From Elusimicrobiota bacterium (lineage in GTDB: Bacteria > Elusimicrobiota > Elusimicrobia > UBA1565 > UBA9628), in the NCBI GenBank assembly GCA_016212825.1, contig JACRDS010000007.1, positions 1 through 36,019 of the forward strand: 36,019 nucleotides of DNA, written 5' to 3'. This document shows positions 5,914 to 13,613 of this stretch, one piece after another. A model generated the notes under the pieces. The model searched no databases, was not told the origin of the DNA, and saw only the letters and a list, made by a program, of their open reading frames with translations. Each line of letters begins with the position of its first letter. Position 1 is the first letter of the stretch. The position numbers and the translations under genes were made by a program.

Positions 5914-7887
5914 ATGGGCGCCTTCCTCCTCAGCATCGGGCTCCTGGCCGCGGGCGGCCTGGGAGCCCTCTTCTTCAGCCGCCGGTCCCGCCTGGCCGGC
6001 CTCTTCGGAGCGGGCGGGGCCCTGCTGGGAGCCGCCGTCGGCTTGGCCGAGGTCCTGCCGGCTCTCCTGGACAGGACGCCGCGGCCCCTGCGCCTGGACT
6101 GGGGGCTGCCGCTGGGTTCCTTCTCCTTGGCCCTAGACCCGCTCTCCGCCTTCTTCGCCGCGCCCATCCTCGGGCTCTGCGCCGCGGCCGCGCTCTACGG
6201 CGTCGAGTACATGGAGGCTCACTCCTCCCGCCGGAGCTTGGGACCCTCCTGGTTCTTCTTCGACCTGCTCATGGCGAGCATGCTGGTGCTGTGCGCGGCG
6301 CGCGACAGCGTGCTCTTCCTCATCGCCTGGGAGCTCATGACCCTCTCCTCTTTCTTCTTGGTGACCTTCGAGGACGAGAAGGAGAGCGTGCGCCGGGCGG
6401 GCTGGACCTACCTCGTGGCCGCGCACCTGGGCACCGCGGGACTGTTCCTGCTCTTCATGCTTCTGAGCCGCCAGGCCGGCTCCACGGACCTCTCCGCGGT
6501 CCCGGCCCTCTCCCCGCTCCACGCCGACGCCGCTTTCCTCCTGGCTTTGGTCGGGTTCGGGACCAAGGCGGGCTTCATGCCCATGCATGTCTGGCTGCCC
6601 GAGGCCCACCCCGCCGCGCCCAGCCATGTCTCCGCGGTCATGTCCGGGGTCATGATCAAGACCGGCATCTACGGCTTGCTGCGCGTCCTGTCTTTGCTGG
6701 GCGCGCCGCCCGCCTGGTGGGGCTGGTGCCTGCTTGCCGTCGGGGCGGTCTCGGGCGTTCTGGGAGTGCTCTTCGCCCTGGCCCAGCACGACCTCAAGCG
6801 CCTGCTGGCCTACCACAGCGTGGAGAACATCGGCATCATCGCTTTGGGCCTGGGCGTGGGCCTGCTGGGGCGCGCGCACGGCATGCCTCTGGTGTCCGTG
6901 CTCGGCTTCGCCGGGGCCTTGCTGCACGTGCTCAACCACGTGCTCTTCAAGGGCCTGCTCTTCCTCGGCGCCGGCTCGGTCCTGCACGCGGCGGGCACTC
7001 GGGACATGGAGCATCTGGGCGGGCTGCTCAAGCGCATGCCCTGGACCGGCTCCACCTTCCTGATCGGCTCCGCCGCCATCTGCGGCCTGCCCCCGCTCAA
7101 CGGCTTCGTCAGCGAGTTCCTCATTTATCTGGGCGCCTTCTACGCCGTGGTGGCGGGCGGGGCCGCCTGGGGCGCGGTGGCCATCGGCGCTCTGGCCCTC
7201 ATCGGCGGCCTGGCCTTGGCCTGCTTCACCAAGGCTTTCGGGGTCGTGTTCCTGGGCGAGCCGCGCGGGGAGAAGGCCGCGGCCGCGCATGAGTGCGGCT
7301 GGCCCATGCGCCTGAGCATGGCCGCTTTGGCCGCAGGCTGCGTGCTGGTCGGCCTGTGCGGACCGATGGTCCTGTTCTGGTCGAGCGGGACTTTGCTCCA
7401 GGTCTGCGCCCTGCCTCCCGCAGCCTTCCAGTCTCTGCTTTTTGGAAGCGTCCTGCCGCCTCTGCTGTGGGTCTGCGGCGCCGGCGCGGCCCTGCTGGCC
7501 GCGCTCATCCTGGGCGCTCTGGCGCGCGCCTGGCTGCTGCGCGGCCGGCCGGTCGGCGAGAGCGGCACCTGGGACTGCGGCTACGCCGCGCCCGGCCCGC
7601 GCATGCAGTACACCGCCTCATCCTTCGCGCAGCCCATCACCGGTCTTTTCAGCTTCTTCCTGCGCCCGCGCGAGCGCGCTTCCGGACCCGAAGGGTATTT
7701 CCCGGCCTCGGCTTCCTACGCGACCGAGACCCCGGACCTTTTCCGCGAGCGCCTCTACGAGCCTGTGTTCTCCGGGGTCCTGCGCCTGGCCTGGCGCCTG
7801 CGCTGGCTCCAGCACGGCCGCATCCAGCTCTATGTCCTTTATATAGCCCTGACCTTGCTGGTTCTCCTGCTCTGGAGGCTCGGATGA
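5914..7887 (+). CDS. hyfB: HyfB-like antiporter-type membrane subunit of Ehr-type complex
   Basis: 657 residues, close to HyfB/HycC length, with about 14-16 membrane helices. It belongs to the NuoL/M/N-Mrp proton-translocating family. Key charged residues are present: Glu140 in LIAWELMTL, Lys218 in GFGTKAGFMPMHVWLPEAHP, Lys249 in VMIKTGIYGLLR, and HDLKRLLAYHSVENIG. The C-terminus has the HyfB hallmark WDCGY...MQYTASSFAQPI. It would form part of the ion-pumping membrane arm. The gene starts one base after the regulator's stop and ends with ATGA overlapping the next gene. The alternative label, a NuoL of complex I, is unlikely because the following genes are HyfC/HyfE types. Confidence 0.92.
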   Translation: MGAFLLSIGLLAAGGLGALFFSRRSRLAGLFGAGGALLGAAVGLAEVLPALLDRTPRPLRLDWGLPLGSFSLALDPLSAFFAAPILGLCAAAALYGVEYMEAHSSRRSLGPSWFFFDLLMASMLVLCAARDSVLFLIAWELMTLSSFFLVTFEDEKESVRRAGWTYLVAAHLGTAGLFLLFMLLSRQAGSTDLSAVPALSPLHADAAFLLALVGFGTKAGFMPMHVWLPEAHPAAPSHVSAVMSGVMIKTGIYGLLRVLSLLGAPPAWWGWCLLAVGAVSGVLGVLFALAQHDLKRLLAYHSVENIGIIALGLGVGLLGRAHGMPLVSVLGFAGALLHVLNHVLFKGLLFLGAGSVLHAAGTRDMEHLGGLLKRMPWTGSTFLIGSAAICGLPPLNGFVSEFLIYLGAFYAVVAGGAAWGAVAIGALALIGGLALACFTKAFGVVFLGEPRGEKAAAAHECGWPMRLSMAALAAGCVLVGLCGPMVLFWSSGTLLQVCALPPAAFQSLLFGSVLPPLLWVCGAGAALLAALILGALARAWLLRGRPVGESGTWDCGYAAPGPRMQYTASSFAQPITGLFSFFLRPRERASGPEGYFPASASYATETPDLFRERLYEPVFSGVLRLAWRLRWLQHGRIQLYVLYIALTLLVLLLWRLG

Positions 7888-8801
7888 GGCCCGAGCTGCT
7901 GCACCTGCCCCTGGCTTTGTTCTGCGCGCCCCTGCTGCCCGGCATCATCAACCGGGTCAAGGCCTTCTTCGCGGGCCGTTGCGGGCCCAGCGTGTTCCAG
8001 CCCTATCGGGACCTGCTCAAGCTCCTGCGCAAGGGCGCCGTGTTCAGCCGCACCGCGACCTGGGTGTTCCGCGCCGGTCCCCTGGCGTCGCTGGTCTGCG
8101 CCGCCGCGGCGCTCGCCCTCCTGCCCCTGGGCGGTCTGCCCGCGCTGGTCTGCTTCCCCGGGGACATCGTGCTCTTCGCCTACGTCCTGGCCCTGGGCCG
8201 CTTCTGCACCGTGGCCGCGGCCCTGGACACGGGCTCGGCCTTCGAGGGCATGGGCGCCAGCCGCGAGGTCTGGTTCGCGGCTTTGGCCGAGCCAGCCTTG
8301 CTGCTGGGCCTGGCCGCCATGGCCCGGCAGGGCGGGGAGCTCTCCCTGACCGGGCTTTACGGCTCCTTGGAGCCGGCCGTGCTCCTGGCGCCGGGCGGGC
8401 CCGCGCTGCTGCTGGTGGCCGCCGCCTTGCTCATCATCACCCTGGCGGAGAACTCGCGCATCCCCTTCGACGACCCCGACACCCACCTCGAGCTCACCAT
8501 GATCCACGAGGTCATGGTCCTGGACCACAGCGGGCCGGACTTCGGGCTCATCCAGTACGCCGCCGCCCTGAGACTGTGGCTGCTGGGCGCCCTGGCCGCC
8601 GGGCTGCTGCTGCCTGTGCGCACGGGGCGGCCCTGGCTCGACCTGACCGCGGGGCTCTGCGGCCTGTGCGCGGTGGCCCTGTTCACGGGCGTGGTGGAAT
8701 CCGTGATGGCGCGCCTGCGCCTGACCCGGGTCTCCCAGCTGCTGGCCGCGGCCGCGGCCTTCTCGGTGCTGGCCCTCATGCTGGTGCGGGGGGCGCCATG
8801 A
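7884..8801 (+). CDS. hyfC: HyfC/HycD-like (NuoH-family) membrane subunit
   Basis: A 305-residue protein with about eight membrane helices, homologous to NuoH and HycD/HyfC, which anchors the soluble arm to the membrane arm. The diagnostic loop ENSRIPFDDPDTHLELTMIH continues as EVMVLDHSGPD, near-canonical for this family. The N-terminal RVKAFFAGRCGPSVFQPYRDLLKLLRKGAV matches the conserved cytoplasmic loop of HycD-type subunits (GRxGPxxxQPYxDLxKLL). The start codon overlaps the previous stop (ATGA) and the stop overlaps the next start (ATGA), which indicates tight translational coupling. Confidence 0.93.
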   Translation: MRPELLHLPLALFCAPLLPGIINRVKAFFAGRCGPSVFQPYRDLLKLLRKGAVFSRTATWVFRAGPLASLVCAAAALALLPLGGLPALVCFPGDIVLFAYVLALGRFCTVAAALDTGSAFEGMGASREVWFAALAEPALLLGLAAMARQGGELSLTGLYGSLEPAVLLAPGGPALLLVAAALLIITLAENSRIPFDDPDTHLELTMIHEVMVLDHSGPDFGLIQYAAALRLWLLGALAAGLLLPVRTGRPWLDLTAGLCGLCAVALFTGVVESVMARLRLTRVSQLLAAAAAFSVLALMLVRGAP

Positions 8802-9445
8802 GCTTCTGGCTGGAGTCGCTCATCATCCTCGTGGTGCTCTGCAACCTGCGCGTGCTGGGATCGAGCCGCCTGACCGCCTGCATCCAGACCGTGGCCCTGC
8901 AGGGCGCTCTGCTGGGCCTGCTGCCCGTGCTGGCCCACCTCGACGCGCTGAGCGCCCGCCTGCTCCTGCAGGCCGCCGCGAGCACGGTCCTCAAGGCCGC
9001 GGTCTTCCCCTGGCTCCTCAACCGCGCCCTGCGCCAGGCCGGCCTGCAGAGGGAGGTGGAGCCTTTCGTGGGCTTCACCGCCTCCTTGGCGGCCGGCGTG
9101 CTCTTCCTGGGCGCCGCCCTTTGGCTGGCGGCGCGCCTTCCGCATGCCGGCCCCGAGGCTCTGAGCCGGCTGGTGCCCACGGCCCTGTTCACCATATTCG
9201 TGGGGCTCTTCGTCATCGTGAGCCGGCGCCAGGCCGTGACCCAGGTCCTGGGCTACCTGGTCTTCGAGAACGGCATCTACGCCTTCGGCATGGCCTTCGC
9301 CGAGAAGCAGCCGCTCCTGGTGGAGCTGGGCATCCTGCTCGACGTGTTCATGGGCGTCTTCGTCATGGGCATCACCTTGTTCCACATCCACCGGGAGTTC
9401 GACCACCTCGACACGGACCGGCTCACGGCCCTGAGGGACTCATGA
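8798..9445 (+). CDS. hyfE: HyfE-like membrane subunit (NuoK-like)
   Basis: 215 residues with about six or seven membrane helices, matching hydrogenase-4 component E in length and character; its C-terminal half is related to NuoK. Recognisable pieces are ASTVLKAAVFPWLLNRAL, IVSRRQAVTQVLGYLVFENGI and ELGILLDVFMGVFVMGI, with the conserved Glu in the FENG and ELGILLD segments. It is predicted to lie in the membrane arm between the HyfC-like and antiporter-like subunits. It starts by ATGA overlap with hyfC-like. After its stop the operon is interrupted by an 84-base gap containing a palindromic element, the only sizeable gap in this gene set. Confidence 0.9.
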   Translation: MSFWLESLIILVVLCNLRVLGSSRLTACIQTVALQGALLGLLPVLAHLDALSARLLLQAAASTVLKAAVFPWLLNRALRQAGLQREVEPFVGFTASLAAGVLFLGAALWLAARLPHAGPEALSRLVPTALFTIFVGLFVIVSRRQAVTQVLGYLVFENGIYAFGMAFAEKQPLLVELGILLDVFMGVFVMGITLFHIHREFDHLDTDRLTALRDS

Positions 9446-9456
9446 CCTGCAATATG

Positions 9457-9519
9457 GGGACACCTTACTTAATTCAAGGCGTCTGCTGCAGATTGGTGGG
9501 GAATTAAGTAAGGTGTCCC
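9457..9519. repeat. 63-bp palindromic REP/MITE-like element, copy A
   Basis: Two perfectly complementary 19-base arms (9457-9475 and 9501-9519) with outer end GGGACACC and inner end TTAATTC enclose a 25-base spacer. It lies between hyfE-like and hyfF-like genes. The arms match the second element at 16351-16413 over GGGACACnnTACTTAATTC, i.e. 17 of 19 positions. There is no poly-U run on either strand. The related copies suggest a dispersed element, such as those mobilised by Y1/RAYT transposases, rather than a chance hairpin. Confidence 0.8.
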
Positions 9520-9529
9520 GGAATAACTC

Positions 9530-10999
9530 ATGATCTGGACTCTGCTGGGCGTCCCTCTTGCCTCGGCCGCGGCCGCGTTCGCCATCCGGGCGGACGGGCC
9601 GCGCCGGGGACTCCTGCTGGCCGCGGCCCTGACGCACGCGGCCTTGACCGCGGCCTGCTGGACGATCCAGCCGGCCCCGGTCTTCGGCGGCTATCTGGCG
9701 CTCGACGCTGCCGGGCGGCTCTTCCTGAGCCTTCTGAGCGCGTTGTTTTTGGCCGCATCCTTCTATGGGGCGGGCTACCTGCGGGCCGCGGGCCGCACCA
9801 AGGAGGAGGAGGACGCGGCGGGCTTCCTCTTCGCCAACGCGCCGGAGGCCGTGTTCACGGGCTGCCTGCTGTGCTTTCTGGGCACCATGTCTTTGGCCGT
9901 GCTGAGCCAGCACTTCGGCCTGCTCTGGGTGGGCATCGAGGCCACCACCTTGTGCAGCGCGCCGCTCATCCACTTCCACCGGCAGCGCCGCTCGCTGGAG
10001 GCGACCTGGAAGTATCTGCTGGTCTGCTCCGTGGGCATCGCCCTGGCTTTGCTGGGCAACTTCTTCCTGGCCGTGGCCGCGCGCCAGCACCACGACCTCC
10101 TCATGACCGTTCCGGAGCTGGTCGCGCAGGCGGGCCGGCTCGACAAGCAGTGGCTCAAGGCCGCTTTCCTGCTCTTCCTCGTGGGCTACGGGACGAAGAT
10201 GGGCCTGGCGCCCATGCACACCTGGCTGCCCGACGCGCACAGCGAGGCCCCTTCCGTGGTCTCGGCTTTGCTCTCCGGGGCTCTGCTCAACTGCGCCTTC
10301 CTGGCCCTGCTGCGGGTCAACGCGGTGCTGGCCGCCGCAGGCCTGGCCGACTTCAGCGGGGAGCTGCTCGTGGGCTTCGGCCTGCTCTCCATGGCCGTGG
10401 CCGCGGCGTTCATCATCGGGCAGGGGGATTTCAAGCGCCTGCTGGCCTATTCCAGCGTGGAACACATGGGCATCCTGGCTTTCGGCGCCGGGTTGGGGGC
10501 CGCCGCGCCCGCGGCCCTGCTCCATGCCGTCAACCACTCCTTGACCAAGGGCTTCCTGTTCCTGACCGCGGGCAACCTGCTCGCCGCAAGCCGCACCAAG
10601 TCCGTGGGAGAGATCCGCGGCCTGCTGCGCGCCCTGCCGCGCTCCGGCGCGCTGTGGCTCGTCGGTTTCCTGGCCATAACCGGCTCGCCCCCGTTCGGGA
10701 CCTTCGTCAGCGAGCTCTGGATACTCCAGGGCGCGCTGGCCCGGCACCGGGGCGTCCTGGCCGCCCTCTATCTGGCCTTCCTGGCCGCGGTCTTCGCGGC
10801 CATGGCCTCGGTGGTGCTCAAGATGTCGCAGGGGGAGCCCTCGGATCGGCTCAAGGAGGTGCCGGGCGACGATGCCGACCCCTGGCGGTTCTGGCCGCCC
10901 GCTTTGCTGGCCGCCGCGGTCCTGGTCCTGGGGCTGTGGGTGCCCCCGCCTCTGCTCGACGCGGTGCGCGAAGCCGCCGCGGTCCTGGGGATGCGCTGA
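9530..10999 (+). CDS. hyfF: HyfF-like antiporter-type membrane subunit (NuoN/M family)
   Basis: 489 residues with about 13-14 predicted helices, related to HyfF and NuoN/M proton-pumping subunits. Charged pump residues are visible: Glu137 in LLWVGIEATTLCS, Lys223 in GYGTKMGLAPMHTWLPDAH, and DFKRLLAYSSVEHMGIL. The motif SPPFGTFVSELWILQGAL is also typical. It provides a second ion-translocating module besides the hyfB-like subunit. The ATG follows the palindromic element by 10 bases and has no strong Shine-Dalgarno, so its expression may depend on that element's structure or on readthrough. Its TGA overlaps the next ATG by one base. Confidence 0.92.
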   Translation: MIWTLLGVPLASAAAAFAIRADGPRRGLLLAAALTHAALTAACWTIQPAPVFGGYLALDAAGRLFLSLLSALFLAASFYGAGYLRAAGRTKEEEDAAGFLFANAPEAVFTGCLLCFLGTMSLAVLSQHFGLLWVGIEATTLCSAPLIHFHRQRRSLEATWKYLLVCSVGIALALLGNFFLAVAARQHHDLLMTVPELVAQAGRLDKQWLKAAFLLFLVGYGTKMGLAPMHTWLPDAHSEAPSVVSALLSGALLNCAFLALLRVNAVLAAAGLADFSGELLVGFGLLSMAVAAAFIIGQGDFKRLLAYSSVEHMGILAFGAGLGAAAPAALLHAVNHSLTKGFLFLTAGNLLAASRTKSVGEIRGLLRALPRSGALWLVGFLAITGSPPFGTFVSELWILQGALARHRGVLAALYLAFLAAVFAAMASVVLKMSQGEPSDRLKEVPGDDADPWRFWPPALLAAAVLVLGLWVPPPLLDAVREAAAVLGMR

Positions 11000-12468
11000 T
11001 GGCCGCTGCCCTCGTCTTGCGCAACGGGCAGGCCGCCCCCTTGTCTCGGCTCCCGGTGCTGGGCGCGGAGGAGTTCCGCGGCGCGGTCCTGGAGGCGGTG
11101 GGCGCTGGCGCGCGTTTGAGCGCCTTGTTCGCCCGCCCCAAGGCCGCGGGGCTCCTGGCGGCGCTGGCCGACGACGAGCGGGGGACGGTCTCCTTGCTGG
11201 GCATGGAGCCGGCCGGCTCCTATCCGGCTCTGACCCCGGACTGCCCCCAGGCGCATCTCTTCGAGCGGGAGATCTTCGAGCAGTCCGGCGTGCGTCCTCA
11301 GGGGCATCCCTGGCTCAAGCCGGTGCGCTTCCCTCCGAAGGAAGGGTCGGTCTGCGGGATGATGGACTACTTCCGCGTGGACGGGGAGGAGGTCCACGAG
11401 GTGGCCGTGGGCCCGGTGCATGCGGGGGTCATCGAGCCCGGCCACTTCCGCTTCCAATGCCACGGCGAGAACGTGCGGCATCTTGAGATATCCTTGGGCT
11501 ACCAGCACCGGGGCGCGGAGCGCGCCTTGACGGGCGGGCCGGACCGGCGCACGGTCCATTACATGGAGACTCTGGCCGGAGACAGCACCGTGGGCCACGC
11601 CTGGGCCGGCTGTCAGGCGCTCGAGGCCCTGGGCAAGATGGAGGCCCCTCCTCGCGCCGCGGTGCTGCGCGGGGTGGCGCTCGAGCTCGAGCGCGTCGCC
11701 AACCACATCGGCGACCTGGGCGCCTTGGCCGGGGACGTGGGGTTCCTGCCCACGCAGTCCTATTGCGGGCGCCTGCGCGGCGACGTGCTCAACGCCACGG
11801 CGCTCTTGTGCGGCAACCGCTTCGGCCGCGGCCTGCTGCGGCCCGGCGGGGTGACGCAGGACGCGGACGCGGCCAGGGCCAAGGATCTGCTCGACCGACT
11901 GGAGGACATCGGCCGGGACACGGCCTCGGCCGTGGGCCTGCTCTGGGACTCGCCCTCCGTGACCGGGCGCTTCGAGGAGACGGGGACGGTCTCCTTGGAG
12001 GACTGCCGCCGGCTGGGCCTGGTGGGGGTCGCGGCCCGGGCCTGCGGGCTCAACCGGGACGTGCGCCGCGACCTGCCTTTCGGGGTCTACCGCTACGCCA
12101 TGATCCCGGTCTCCAGCTGGCACGCGGGCGACGTGTTCGGCCGGGCCCAGGTCCGCTGGCTGGAAGTCCAGCGGTCCTTGCAGTTCATTCGTGAGCTCCT
12201 GGAGTCGCTCCCCGGCGGGAGCCTGCGCCGCGAGCCGCCGGGCCTGAGCCCGGAGCATGCGGCGGTCTCCTTGATCGAGGGCTGGCGCGGCGAGATCTGC
12301 CATGTGGCGCTCACCGGAGCCGAGGGACGCTTCTCGGCCTACAAGGTCGCAGACCCCTCTTTCCACAACTGGTTCGGCCTGGCCTTGGCCCTGCGCGGGC
12401 AGCAGATATCGGACTTCCCCTTGTGCAACAAGAGCTTCAACCTATCCTACTGCGGGTTCGACCTGTGA
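10999..12468 (+). CDS. Ehr-type large subunit: HyfG/HycE-like (NuoCD-like) lacking NiFe cysteines
   Basis: 489 residues. Residues 1-135 resemble NuoC/HycE-N (HLFEREIFEQSGVRPQGHPWLKPVR). Residues 136-489 resemble the group 4 [NiFe] large subunit/NuoD (GPVHAGVIEPGHFRF, EISLGYQHRGAERAL). Where hydrogenases have ERxCGxC, this protein has E190-T-L-A193-G-D-S196, continuing TVGHAWAGCQALE. The C-terminal DPCxxC motif is replaced by SDFPLC476-N-K-S479. At least three of four metal ligands are therefore absent, and there is no cleavable C-terminal extension after the motif. This pattern is that of energy-converting-hydrogenase-related (Ehr) complexes, whose substrate is unknown. No hyp maturation genes are in the window. 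A hydrogenase annotation would be wrong. Confidence 0.9.
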   Translation: MAAALVLRNGQAAPLSRLPVLGAEEFRGAVLEAVGAGARLSALFARPKAAGLLAALADDERGTVSLLGMEPAGSYPALTPDCPQAHLFEREIFEQSGVRPQGHPWLKPVRFPPKEGSVCGMMDYFRVDGEEVHEVAVGPVHAGVIEPGHFRFQCHGENVRHLEISLGYQHRGAERALTGGPDRRTVHYMETLAGDSTVGHAWAGCQALEALGKMEAPPRAAVLRGVALELERVANHIGDLGALAGDVGFLPTQSYCGRLRGDVLNATALLCGNRFGRGLLRPGGVTQDADAARAKDLLDRLEDIGRDTASAVGLLWDSPSVTGRFEETGTVSLEDCRRLGLVGVAARACGLNRDVRRDLPFGVYRYAMIPVSSWHAGDVFGRAQVRWLEVQRSLQFIRELLESLPGGSLRREPPGLSPEHAAVSLIEGWRGEICHVALTGAEGRFSAYKVADPSFHNWFGLALALRGQQISDFPLCNKSFNLSYCGFDL

Positions 12469-12472
12469 GGCC

Positions 12473-13219
12473 ATGCTGAAAGTCCTCTGGACGCGGCTCA
12501 AGCAAGGACACCGGACCATGGGATATCCGGATGGCCCGGCGCCGGAGCTTCCGGCCCGGTTCCTGGGCCGCCCCCGGTTCGACCCTTCCCGCTGCAAACC
12601 GGACTGCGCCGGCTGCGCCGGCGTCTGTCCGACCGGGGCGCTGGGCGGCGGCAAGCTCGACCTGGGCCGCTGCCTCTTCTGCGGCGCCTGCGCCGCGGCC
12701 TGTCCCGAAAAAGCAATGGAGTTCACGCAGGAGCATCAGATGGCTGTGCGGGTTCGGGAGCATCTGGAACTGGGCGGCCAGACCTACCGTCTGGCCCATG
12801 CCCTGGAGCAGCGGACCCGGAAGCTTTTCGGCCGCAGCTTGAAGCTCCGGCAGGTCAGCGCGGGCGGCTGCAACGCCTGCGAGGCGGACGTGAACGTGCT
12901 GGGCACCATCGGCTGGGACCTGGGGCGCTTCGGGATCCAGTTCGCGGCCTCGCCCAGGCACGCGGACGGGCTCTTGGTCACGGGTCCGGTCACGGAGAAC
13001 ATGCGCCTGGCCTTGCTCAAGACCTGGGAAGCTGTGCCGGCGCCCAAGCTCGTCATCGCCTCGGGCTCCTGCGCCATCGCGGGCGGGCCCTACCGCGGCC
13101 ATCCCGAGGTCCACGACGGCTGCGGCAAGTTCCTGCCCGTGGACCTCTTCATCCCCGGCTGTCCGCCCCATCCCCTGACCATACTCGACGGGCTGCTGCG
13201 CCTGCTGGGCCGCCTCTAG
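12473..13219 (+). CDS. Fused ferredoxin / NuoB-like small subunit of Ehr-type complex
   Basis: 248 residues combining two subunits that are separate in Hyf/Hyc (HyfH and HyfI). Residues 35-85 are a 2[4Fe-4S] ferredoxin domain. The second motif is canonical (C67LFCGACAAACP). The first is CKPDCAGCAGVCP with three rather than two residues between Cys41 and Cys45. Residues 120-248 are the small-subunit/NuoB domain, keeping the proximal-cluster ligands GGC133NAC136E, GSC200 and PGC230PPHP. The electron path to the large subunit thus looks intact although the NiFe site is gone. The ATG is four bases after the large-subunit stop, and this is the last gene of the operon. Confidence 0.92.
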   Translation: MLKVLWTRLKQGHRTMGYPDGPAPELPARFLGRPRFDPSRCKPDCAGCAGVCPTGALGGGKLDLGRCLFCGACAAACPEKAMEFTQEHQMAVRVREHLELGGQTYRLAHALEQRTRKLFGRSLKLRQVSAGGCNACEADVNVLGTIGWDLGRFGIQFAASPRHADGLLVTGPVTENMRLALLKTWEAVPAPKLVIASGSCAIAGGPYRGHPEVHDGCGKFLPVDLFIPGCPPHPLTILDGLLRLLGRL

Positions 13220-13297
13220 GAGTCCTTCCGCGTGCTCGGCCCCGCAAGTCCCGGGGGCTGACTGTCCCCAAACTAGTTTTCCGGGATTCCCGACGAT

Positions 13298-13385
13298 GGT
13301 TTTGTCGCGATCCTCGATCCACCCAGAGCATTAGGCCTGCGTAGAAGCTTGGGATGCTGCGGCTCCCTTGGATTGCGACAAAACC
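13298..13385. repeat. 88-bp inverted repeat with 16-base arms
   Basis: GGTTTTGTCGCGATCC (13298-13313) and GGATTGCGACAAAACC (13370-13385) are inverted copies with one mismatch, enclosing 56 bases. Inside, AGCAT (13327-13331) and ATGCT (13354-13358) could form a second stem. It is unrelated in sequence to the GGGACAC palindromes. No target duplication is obvious. It could be a small non-autonomous element or a structured RNA. Confidence 0.55.
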
Positions 13386-13572
13386 CTCCCCGGAGAATTC
13401 AAAAAATGATTTCGGAGCAGGCATACCCCCGGAGTCCCATGGATAGGGCGCGCCGGCGGATTTCTGGGCCCTTGGTCCGGCCCGGGGCCCAGGCCGCGGG
13501 CCCGGCTTGCGGGGCCCAATGCCTCCGCCGGCAGCGGACCTTCGACCCTCATGGACGGCGCGCTCTCTGCGC

Positions 13573-13604
13573 TATGATGGTCCCACGATACCCGTATCAG
13601 GAGA
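13573..13604 (+). promoter_or_regulatory. -10 element and ribosome binding site of the subtilase gene
   Basis: TATGAT (13573-13578) is a good -10; I see no strong -35. AGGAGA (13599-13604) lies 9 bases before the ATG at 13614. This gene therefore has a conventional leader, unlike several neighbours. Confidence 0.5.
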
Positions 13605-13613
13605 CATATCCCG

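Larger units (their letters stand above)
13220..13613. other. 394-bp intergenic region between the Ehr operon and the protease gene
   Basis: The only gap over 300 bases in the window. It contains a weak GC-rich stem near 13238-13259 without a U-run (not a convincing terminator), an 88-bp inverted repeat at 13298-13385, a GC-rich run at about 13448-13540 with repeated GGCCC/GGGCC blocks, and the protease promoter at the right end. I see no convincing ORF or tRNA in it. Confidence 0.7.

Noticed and set aside
9457-9519. Rho-independent terminator
   Set aside because: The stem is long and perfect but no U-run follows on either strand, and a related copy with the same arms exists elsewhere, which favours a repeat element.
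10999-12468. Annotation as a group 4 [NiFe] hydrogenase or formate hydrogenlyase large subunit
   Set aside because: The L1 CxxC is replaced by A193-x-x-S196 and the second motif is C-x-x-S. No maturation genes or cleavable tail are visible.
5914-13219. Annotation as respiratory complex I (nuo) operon
   Set aside because: HyfC/HyfE-type subunits and a ferredoxin/NuoB fusion are present, while NuoE, F, G, J, K and I are absent, so the set matches hydrogenase-4-related complexes.
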